Assembly: GCA_963926275.1 (NCBI GenBank)
Contig: CAWUWP010000065.1
Location: 1 to 7,374 of the forward strand
Reading direction: 5' to 3'
DNA from: UBA1858 sp963926275
Lineage (GTDB): Bacteria > Pseudomonadota > Gammaproteobacteria > UBA4575
Length of the DNA: 7,374 nt
Under the pieces are notes generated by a model. It was given only the letters and a program-made list of their open reading frames with translations. It was not told the origin of the DNA and did not search any database. This document shows positions 1-5,798 of this stretch, piece after piece (the stretch's first letter is position 1; each line of letters opens with the position of its first letter). Both the position numbers and the translations under genes were made by a program.

Positions 1-26
1 GAATGAACGGATTAATGCCGCTATAT

Positions 27-46
27 AAAGTGTATTTTTACACTCT
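27..46 (-). terminator. Weak hairpin beyond the operon end, possible terminator
   Basis: The 163 bases left of srkA contain no gene that I can support. They are very AT-rich. Within them, arms AGTGTA (29-34) and TACACT (39-44) form a 6-bp stem around a TTTT loop. Read as minus-strand RNA it extends to 8 bp with one G-U pair and is followed by UAUAUAG, not a clean U-tract. A second small inverted repeat, AATAGA/TCTATT, lies at 59-75. Either could help end the five-gene minus-strand transcript, whose last stop codon is at 164-166, but neither is a textbook intrinsic terminator. Confidence 0.25.
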
Positions 47-163
47 ACTGATGCAAGAAATAGAAATTATCTATTATTGAAATTGAAGCAACTGTTTTAA
101 GGTTATATTTACTTTCTATTAAAATTTTATGGTTAATATTCAAGATAGAACAGCATAATCTAC

Positions 164-1159
164 TTACAAGAAAAGTGTCATTGTGGGCTCACGCAATCCT
201 GATAGTTGTTCTCTCATATTAAGTATTTGTTCTTCCCAATATCGTGGCGTATTAAACCAAGGAAATCCTAAAGGGAATGCTGGATCATCCCAGCGTCGCG
301 CAAGCCAAGCCGAATGATGAAGCATGCGCAGGGTACGTAAGCTTTCTATCAACCTTAGCTCTTGTAAGTCAAAGTCAGCAAACTCGTTATAGCCTTCAAT
401 AATTTCTCGCAGCTGCATTTGCTGTTCATTACGATCACCCGATAACAACATCCACACATCTTGTACCGCTGGCGCCATTCTTGAATCATCAAAATCTATA
501 AAGTGAGGAAGCTCATCACGCCATAGCATATTGCCTATATGGCAATCACCATGCGCTCGAATATATTTTATATCGCTGGCCTCATTCATGATTGGGTCGA
601 TTATTTTCAGTAAATCATCAGTTAACGATTCATAGGCGACTCTCAGATCAGATGGAATAAAATTCTCTTTAATATACTCAACGCTTTCATGACCATAGCT
701 TTGACTATTTATTGTAGGCCGAGTTTTAAATGAAGATGACGCACCTATCATATGTATGCGCCCGAGGAATCGACCTAGAATAAATAAATTATCAAGGTTA
801 TCCAACTCGGGTGCCCTACCACCTTTTCGCGGATACAATGAAAATCTAAAGTTGCCATGTTCAAACAGGCTAATATCTTGATCATTCTTAATAGGAGCAA
901 CAACAGGTAGCTCTGCATCTACGAGTTCATAGCAATAATCATGTTCTTCTTGAATCTGCTGATTACTCCAACGACCCGGGCGATAAAATTTGGCAATCAC
1001 CGGTTCAGAATCTTCGATACCTATTTGATACACCCTATTCTCGTAACTGTTAAGTATTGTCACTCTTCCATCAGTTTCAAATCCTACGCTATCAACTGCA
1101 TCCAATAAAAAACTTGGGTCTAACGTTTCAAAGGGATGTAGATCAGTTGAATTTTCCAT
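164..1159 (-). CDS. srkA: SrkA (YihE) stress-response serine/threonine protein kinase
   Basis: The 331-residue product matches the E. coli stress response kinase A, formerly YihE (about 328 aa), essentially end to end as I recall that sequence. Visible hallmarks are LNSYENRVYQ (36-45), AKFYRPGRW (56-64, with the ATP-contacting Lys), the catalytic loop HGDCHIGNMLW (203-213, catalytic Asp205) and the metal-binding segment FIDFDD (Asp222). QDVWMLLSGD and the tail segment DPAFPLGFPWF are also family-typical. The protein belongs to the choline-kinase/APH-like fold and is cytosolic. In E. coli it is Cpx-induced and protects against stress-triggered death; that role is carried over by homology only. 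The ATG start aligns with the E. coli N-terminus and lies 17 bp inside the 3' end of the preceding kinase gene, making this the last gene of the operon. The ribosome-binding site is weak (AAAGA). No functional link to C1 metabolism is evident. Confidence 0.95.
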   Translation of the reverse strand: MENSTDLHPFETLDPSFLLDAVDSVGFETDGRVTILNSYENRVYQIGIEDSEPVIAKFYRPGRWSNQQIQEEHDYCYELVDAELPVVAPIKNDQDISLFEHGNFRFSLYPRKGGRAPELDNLDNLFILGRFLGRIHMIGASSSFKTRPTINSQSYGHESVEYIKENFIPSDLRVAYESLTDDLLKIIDPIMNEASDIKYIRAHGDCHIGNMLWRDELPHFIDFDDSRMAPAVQDVWMLLSGDRNEQQMQLREIIEGYNEFADFDLQELRLIESLRTLRMLHHSAWLARRWDDPAFPLGFPWFNTPRYWEEQILNMREQLSGLREPTMTLFL

Positions 1160-1718
1160 TATTTATATCTTTAACAAAGTGAGATGAATCCGAAGCATGA
1201 TAAAAATGAACATGCCCAGAATAGTTAACAACAGCAGTAGAGAAGTATTTATCGACTAGATCTGAACTCATCAATTGCTGTGTTGATTGATCATCAATAG
1301 TAGCTGATTTAACTAGGCATAGGTGATTCGCCGACAAATTACACGCTAACCATAAGGCTAACGAATCAGATGTTGTATGCCAGTTTTTAGGGTAGTCACA
1401 ATCAGCCAACACATCTTGATAGGGTAACCAGACAACCGGGGTTTCATTAGTGATTTTCTTGATTGTATCTAACGGTTCAATATTTTTATTTATTGAGCTG
1501 ATCAATAGCCCAAATTGCTGCATTCCCATCACGGCCATATTATGAGCAACAATGTCAGAAAGATTCCATTGCTGATCAACATCACGCACTTGATCTGCAA
1601 ATGGCCCGCCTCCCGGCACTATGATAATGGGTTGCTGATGAATGCTAGCGAGTTGATCACACCATTGTTTTAAATAGGGAGACGCATATAAGCTTCCCCC
1701 TAACTTTACAATAATCAC
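1143..1718 (-). CDS. mfnE: MfnE-like amino-acid-kinase-family protein of furan-cofactor synthesis
   Basis: This 191-residue protein has the amino-acid kinase fold: KLGGSL at 5-10 (phosphate loop), VPGGGPFADQVR at 34-45, TSDSLALWLA at 116-125 and LVKS at 135-138. It is far shorter than aspartokinase or glutamate 5-kinase, lacks ACT and PUA domains, and matches the small kinase family seen in H4MPT gene islands and methanogens. The methanogen member MfnE phosphorylates (aminomethyl)furan-methyl phosphate to the diphosphate during methanofuran synthesis. The same step toward bacterial methylofuran is inferred here. It starts at a GTG whose first bases overlap the pabB stop (GTGA, 4 bp), with a nearby GAG as weak ribosome-binding site, so translation is probably coupled to pabB. 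Its 3' end overlaps srkA by 17 bp. Family assignment is firm; the exact substrate is inferred. Confidence 0.8.
   Translation of the reverse strand: MIIVKLGGSLYASPYLKQWCDQLASIHQQPIIIVPGGGPFADQVRDVDQQWNLSDIVAHNMAVMGMQQFGLLISSINKNIEPLDTIKKITNETPVVWLPYQDVLADCDYPKNWHTTSDSLALWLACNLSANHLCLVKSATIDDQSTQQLMSSDLVDKYFSTAVVNYSGHVHFYHASDSSHFVKDINNGKFN
1715..1718 (-). promoter_or_regulatory. GTGA stop/start overlap coupling pabB to the MfnE-like gene
   Basis: The minus strand reads GTGA here: GTG starts the kinase and TGA ends pabB. Such 4-bp overlaps usually give translational re-initiation. The geometry also supports the GTG start, because the KLGGSL motif begins only four codons downstream. Confidence 0.75.
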
Positions 1719-3094
1719 GTTTGCTCAAAAAACTTGAAGATAGCGGCGGCTTTATCGAATGTTTCTTGATATTCTTCATTCACTTGAGAGTCCCATACTA
1801 GACCGCCACCGGCATAAAAATAAGCTTGGTCATTTTTCTGGATAATAGTTCTTATCGCTATATTCGTATCCATCTTTCGATTAAACCCGATATAACCAAT
1901 ACTGCCACAGTATAATCCGCGCCGATGCGGCTCCAACTCTTCTATGATTTCCATGGCTCTTATTTTAGGCGCGCCAGTAATTGAGCCTCCTGGAAAACAT
2001 TCTCTTAGTAAATCAACTGGCGAAGTCTTCGCGGGAAGCTTGCCTTCAATTGTACTGACCAAATGATGCACGGTTGGGAAACTTTCAATGTTAAATAATT
2101 TAGTCACTTTGACACTGTTGATTTCGCAACACTTACTTAAGTCATTTCTCAGAAGGTCAACAATCATGACATTCTCCGCTTGATCTTTGATGCTTTTTTC
2201 TAGCTCTAGCTTAAGCTCATTATCAATCTTCTCGTCGTCAGAACGAGGCCTTGTGCCTTTGATGGGTTTTGTTTCTACCACCTGGTTATTCACTTGCAAG
2301 AAGCGCTCAGGTGAAACGCTTAATATCTTACATTCCGGTAAATTCATATAAGCACTAAATGGCGAAGGATTTATCTTTCGTAAGCGTTGATAGCCTGACC
2401 ATGAATCACCTTCAACAGCAACATTAAACCGTTGTGCTAAATTTACTTGATAACAGTCGCCAGAACCTATGTAATTTTTAACAGATGCAAACTTATCCGC
2501 GTATTGCTCTGCCGTCAGGTTAGATTGAATTTTATTTAATGCTTTATATTCACGGCTGGGCACCTCATTACTTGGCTCACTCACATCTTTAATGATATCT
2601 TGCCAATTCAAGCGCACTCTTGGCTCTGAAAGATCACCAACAATGACTGCTGTCTTGTCAACATGGTCAGCAATGTATGCCCAATGATAGATACCTATGG
2701 CCATTTCAGGCAACTCAATATCATCTAATGCAGTGGTTGGAATATTTTCTACTCTTCGCCCTAAATCATAGGAGAAGAAACCCAATGCTCCCCCGGTAAA
2801 AGGCAGCTCATCTGATTCTATAAAATTCCTTGATAGTTCACTGGCTATCAAATCGAACGGATCATTAGGAACAACCTGCTGGTTTCCACCTGAAGTAATT
2901 GTCGTTAACTTACCTCGAGTGACAAATGTTTTTTTAGGATACGCTGAAAAAATCTCATAGCGCCCAAACTTACTTTGCGGTCGCCCGCTATCCAGCAATA
3001 TTGCCCAGGGTAGATCTGCAAATGAAGAAAACACAGGTGCAATGTCCTCATAGTAAGGAACACTGACTCTGGTTAGCTTTAATGAATTAGACAT
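1715..3094 (-). CDS. pabB: Aminodeoxychorismate synthase component I (PabB)
   Basis: PabB converts chorismate plus ammonia (delivered by the PabA glutaminase) to 4-amino-4-deoxychorismate, the precursor of p-aminobenzoate. The 459 residues fit the family length (E. coli 453). Signature segments include LLDSG (33-37, regulatory tryptophan pocket), GGALGFFSYDLGRR (101-114), GDCYQVNLAQRF (212-223), SPERF (261-265), KPIKGTRPR (276-284), DQAENVMIVDLLRND (304-318), PGGSITGAPK (368-377) and CGSIGYIGF (396-404). Lys279 within PIKGT is the diagnostic PabB lysine; anthranilate synthase has PIAGT, so TrpE is rejected. It sits 9 bp after the MfnF-like gene and overlaps the MfnE-like gene by 4 bp. p-Aminobenzoate feeds both folate and the first committed step of H4MPT (ribofuranosyl-aminobenzene phosphate synthesis), which explains its placement among C1-cofactor genes. 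No pabA or pabC is visible here. Confidence 0.95.
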   Translation of the reverse strand: MSNSLKLTRVSVPYYEDIAPVFSSFADLPWAILLDSGRPQSKFGRYEIFSAYPKKTFVTRGKLTTITSGGNQQVVPNDPFDLIASELSRNFIESDELPFTGGALGFFSYDLGRRVENIPTTALDDIELPEMAIGIYHWAYIADHVDKTAVIVGDLSEPRVRLNWQDIIKDVSEPSNEVPSREYKALNKIQSNLTAEQYADKFASVKNYIGSGDCYQVNLAQRFNVAVEGDSWSGYQRLRKINPSPFSAYMNLPECKILSVSPERFLQVNNQVVETKPIKGTRPRSDDEKIDNELKLELEKSIKDQAENVMIVDLLRNDLSKCCEINSVKVTKLFNIESFPTVHHLVSTIEGKLPAKTSPVDLLRECFPGGSITGAPKIRAMEIIEELEPHRRGLYCGSIGYIGFNRKMDTNIAIRTIIQKNDQAYFYAGGGLVWDSQVNEEYQETFDKAAAIFKFFEQT

Positions 3095-3103
3095 AGCGCT
3101 TAT

Positions 3104-4105
3104 CTACTCAAACACCAACGCAACGGCAGGTGCACAATCAGATGCATTGGATTGAATATCAATACCCTTCGGGGTTATATATTGAGTGAAATCTCGATAA
3201 TCTGCAGATAGAGTCTTTGCAATTTTTTCAATTAGAAACCGCCCTACTCCAGCACCGACTATAATCGACTTGTCCTGGTGAAACTGAAGGAGACTGTTCT
3301 TGACCATTTGCATTTGCTGATCAGCAACATATTGCGCAACAGTCACCCATTCTTGTTGATCTTTTTCTCGATAATCTTCACCAATCATACGGGCAAGTCG
3401 ACGCATACTTGAAATTTTATCTTTAGCTTGGCCATCCATAGTGTTGCCATAATCTGCATGAGCAGGCAACCAGTCTAAAATTCGATATACATCAGCAGAC
3501 ATAGAAAAACACTCTGCCATTAATGGAATTAAATCCCCTTTATAAGGGATCTTCTGACATATCGTATTAATACAAGTGCGAACCACGCCGGTATAAACCA
3601 ATTCACCTGAACGCAGTCTTTCAAAATCCGTCAAGCCATTTAGATTCAATACGCCATCATTAATAGATAGCACATCGGTCGTCGTACTTCCCATATCAAC
3701 AAAAACAACCTTGTCATTTTTCTTAGCGACACAACGCCCACTGGCAATCCAGTTAGCAGACGCGATTGAATCTGTATTTAATAAAGCATGCTCATGACTG
3801 ACCAACTCATCACGAGAAAAAAACTTAACAGGCTGCTTAGACGCTACTTGCTCGAGGACAACACGCATAATTTCTTTCACGCCTTCATCTCGAGAAGTAA
3901 ATATATCGACCAGCTCACCAGTCATCGTGACATGATGACATTGAATACAGTCAGGAATATTTCTTAACGCCGTTTTAAGCACAGACACCAACTCATTAAT
4001 GCCTTTCCATAAAGGGCAATCCCATTGCTGAACGCATAAGATATTATTATCAATATAGGCTAGCTTCACATGTGCACCACCAATATCCCAACCTGCTTTA
4101 TTCAT
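3104..4105 (-). CDS. mfnF: MfnF-like hydantoinase/oxoprolinase-related protein of H4MPT-linked C1 transfer
   Basis: The 333-residue protein is a sugar-kinase/actin-like (ASKHA) fold member of the family long annotated as 'H4MPT-linked C1 transfer pathway protein'. Motifs: WDIGGAHVKLA (6-16, first phosphate loop), TMTGELVDIF (60-69), SANWIASG (116-123), FVDMGSTTTD (135-144, second phosphate loop), GELVYTGVVRT (167-177) and IVGAGVGRFL (281-290). In Methanocaldococcus, MfnF condenses aminomethylfuran-methyl diphosphate with gamma-glutamyltyramine. The bacterial methylofuran contains tyrosine, so a tyrosine-containing acceptor is expected (inference). I chose the ATG at 4103-4105 because WDIGG then falls at residue 6, as in the family, and the preceding ligase gene ends only 7 bp upstream. 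An in-frame ATG at 4175-4177 would add 24 unrelated residues and overlap the ligase by 65 bp. No strong Shine-Dalgarno precedes the chosen start, which suggests re-initiation after the ligase stop. Confidence 0.82.
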   Translation of the reverse strand: MNKAGWDIGGAHVKLAYIDNNILCVQQWDCPLWKGINELVSVLKTALRNIPDCIQCHHVTMTGELVDIFTSRDEGVKEIMRVVLEQVASKQPVKFFSRDELVSHEHALLNTDSIASANWIASGRCVAKKNDKVVFVDMGSTTTDVLSINDGVLNLNGLTDFERLRSGELVYTGVVRTCINTICQKIPYKGDLIPLMAECFSMSADVYRILDWLPAHADYGNTMDGQAKDKISSMRRLARMIGEDYREKDQQEWVTVAQYVADQQMQMVKNSLLQFHQDKSIIVGAGVGRFLIEKIAKTLSADYRDFTQYITPKGIDIQSNASDCAPAVALVFE

Positions 4106-4112
4106 GGCATTA

Positions 4113-5084
4113 TCAGTCAAGAGAGACCTCAATAATTTTACTATTACGCATGATGTTTTCAGGTAGTTTTTGATCAAGAATAGTTTGAATACATAATTCA
4201 GCTGGATTACTTGCTAACACTTCATTCAACCCAACATAAGATGATGTTAAGCGTGGATTAATATCAATCACAACATAAGTTCCATTAGCCTTTATTAAGT
4301 CAACACCCACATAACCCGTTAATCCAGAAAATGCCTGAGCAATATTATCAACTAAGGTTTGCATTGAATTAGTGATGGGCGCTGCATTCACATGACATGC
4401 TTCAAGCTTAGGTTGACTCTCACCACTGAAAATTTGTTTATTACACGTGAGTATTTTAGCGTCACCAGTATAACAAAGTAAGCTCAAACTTAGATGCTCT
4501 CCTTGAATATAAGGTTGTACTACCCATTGATGAAAATCATCAATGCATTCTAATCCTAAAGCACCGGAATCACATATTTTTAAGCCTTCACAACCAACCC
4601 CATAGCGCCTCTTGATAACCACTTTATTTGAGTATTCTTGAGCTTCTATATAAGACAGGTTAGCGGCAGTATCAATACCTGCTTGCTGTAATTGAGCCGC
4701 ACATTTAATTTTATCTCCAGTCACCCTAATACTTTCTGCATCACAATTAATCGTAGGGATATTCTGTTTTGCCAATTGAGAGACAAGAGACTCAAGCACA
4801 CCAGAACTCTCTGGGGCTATCACCCAAGCATAGTCACTTGCTTGTGCCAGCTTAGATACTTGCTGCATATAATCAGCTGAATCCTCAACGGGATAAACAT
4901 CGACATTACTATGGTCTAAAGTTATCCGTGTATCTAAACAAGTCGTTAATTGAATATGGTGTATACGCGAACAATCGGCGAGCACAGAATTGAGCATCAG
5001 CAGACCTTCTTGTTTTAACCCGTCAGGTAATGGATGATTAGCAAAACCTCCACCAGTAATGAATTCAGTGACAAATAAACGCAT
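4113..5084 (-). CDS. ATP-grasp ligase, MfnD-like (glutamate ligation in furan cofactor)
   Basis: This 323-residue cytosolic protein is an ATP-grasp enzyme. It begins with MRLFVTEFITGGG, a start typical of the ligase found in H4MPT/methanofuran islands. It continues with TGDKIKCAAQLQQAGIDT (122-139), VIKRRYGVGCEGL (156-168, ATP-binding Lys and glycine loop), VQPYIQGEHLSLSLL (189-203, hinge region), GYVGVDLI (257-264) and VVIDINPRLTSSYVGL (271-286, Mg-binding Asp/Asn). The archaeal relative MfnD joins glutamate to tyramine. Bacterial methylofuran carries tyrosine and a polyglutamate chain, so tyrosine-glutamate or polyglutamate ligation is the likely reaction (inference). The start is forced: a stop codon lies directly upstream in frame. 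An AGGA sits about 14 nt upstream, a long spacing. It is the first gene of the five-gene block, and its start is 3 bp from the divergent HisA-like start. Family is firm; substrate is uncertain, so I give no symbol. Confidence 0.78.
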   Translation of the reverse strand: MRLFVTEFITGGGFANHPLPDGLKQEGLLMLNSVLADCSRIHHIQLTTCLDTRITLDHSNVDVYPVEDSADYMQQVSKLAQASDYAWVIAPESSGVLESLVSQLAKQNIPTINCDAESIRVTGDKIKCAAQLQQAGIDTAANLSYIEAQEYSNKVVIKRRYGVGCEGLKICDSGALGLECIDDFHQWVVQPYIQGEHLSLSLLCYTGDAKILTCNKQIFSGESQPKLEACHVNAAPITNSMQTLVDNIAQAFSGLTGYVGVDLIKANGTYVVIDINPRLTSSYVGLNEVLASNPAELCIQTILDQKLPENIMRNSKIIEVSLD

Positions 5085-5090
5085 TTAATG
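5082..5090. promoter_or_regulatory. Divergent start codons 3 bp apart
   Basis: The minus-strand ATG of the ligase (5082-5084) and the plus-strand ATG of the HisA-like gene (5088-5090) are separated by only TTA. Each has an in-frame stop just upstream, so neither start can move outward. Both leaders and ribosome-binding sites, and any nearby promoters, must lie inside the opposing coding sequence. I could not find a convincing sigma70 -35/-10 pair on either strand within about 100 bp. Confidence 0.7.
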
Positions 5091-5792
5091 AAAATTATTC
5101 CTGTTATAGATTACCAGCAAGGGAATGTTGTACTCGCGCAATTGGGCAATCGTGAAAGTTACCAACCTATTTCTTCAGTACTTTGTGATAAAACCGATAT
5201 CAGTAGTGTCATCGAAGGTATTTTAACCTTAGCTGAGTTCAAAACAATCTATATTGCTGATTTGGATTGCATAGAAAAAAATCAATTAGATAGTACACTT
5301 TGGCCTTCGCTTTGCTCAAAGCACCCTGATGTTGAGTTTTGGATCGACCTTGGCAATATCAACCAATACTGGGATCAAACAATGAGCAATGTCAGTAATG
5401 CGCGTCCTGTCATTGGCTCTGAAACACACACAAGCATTGCCTCTTTAAATGCGAGTGTTGCCACACTGAATGAATATCAACCATTGTTATCTATTGATAT
5501 CAAACAAAATAAAATTCTAGGCCCCGAGCAATTATTATCAGAATTTAATCGTTGGCCAGCGGAGGTGATTATTTTATCCTTGAGTCATGTCGGCAGTAAT
5601 AATGGGCCTGATTTTAATTCAATCGAAACTATCGCAAAACATCTTCACCATCAGAATATTTTTTATGGCGGCGGCACGAGAGACAGCCAAGATATTATGT
5701 TACTTGAAAAACTAGATATCAAAGGTGTATTAGTCGCAAATAGCTTACATACAGGAAAATTCGACAAAAATTTCTTAGGGAAAATCAGCTAG
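5088..5792 (+). CDS. HisA/HisF-related TIM-barrel protein of C1-cofactor clusters (function unproven)
   Basis: The 234-residue product is related to phosphoribosyl-formimino isomerase HisA but is clearly not the histidine enzyme. Conserved points: IIPVIDYQQGNVV (3-15, with Asp8 at the HisA catalytic position), YIADLD (55-60), LLSIDI (133-138, Asp137 at the second catalytic position), YGGGTRDS (193-200) and GVLVANSLHTGKF (213-225). These last two form the C-terminal phosphate-binding half-site. In the N-terminal half the usual GGGxR motif is replaced by IDLGNI (86-91), although an IGS (109-111) remains. HisA-related proteins of unknown role are known from methanogens and methylotrophs, which fits this neighbourhood. 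A role in furan- or pterin-cofactor synthesis is inference. It is the only complete plus-strand gene, has no visible Shine-Dalgarno, and converges on the pterin-synthase fusion with 6 bp between stop codons. Confidence 0.75.
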   Translation: MKIIPVIDYQQGNVVLAQLGNRESYQPISSVLCDKTDISSVIEGILTLAEFKTIYIADLDCIEKNQLDSTLWPSLCSKHPDVEFWIDLGNINQYWDQTMSNVSNARPVIGSETHTSIASLNASVATLNEYQPLLSIDIKQNKILGPEQLLSEFNRWPAEVIILSLSHVGSNNGPDFNSIETIAKHLHHQNIFYGGGTRDSQDIMLLEKLDIKGVLVANSLHTGKFDKNFLGKIS

Positions 5793-5798
5793 AAATAT

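Noticed and set aside
1143..1718. Aspartokinase, glutamate 5-kinase or uridylate kinase
   Set aside because: At 191 residues it is too short for the first two, lacks their regulatory domains, and its motifs and neighbourhood fit the MfnE-like family.
1715..3094. Anthranilate synthase component I (trpE)
   Set aside because: The diagnostic segment is PIKGT (PabB) rather than PIAGT (TrpE), and end-to-end similarity is to PabB.
4692..4880. 62-codon plus-strand reading frame
   Set aside because: It lies wholly inside the ATP-grasp ligase on the opposite strand, has no recognisable motif or ribosome-binding site, and looks like a shadow.
5085..5200. Sigma70 promoter for the five-gene block, for example TTGCTG with TAATTT
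   Set aside because: The matches are only about half of each consensus, and the -10 would place the transcription start at or in the start codon.
5088..5792. Genuine histidine-biosynthesis hisA
   Set aside because: The N-terminal GGGxR phosphate motif is missing, overall similarity is low, and there are no his neighbours; the setting is a C1-cofactor cluster.
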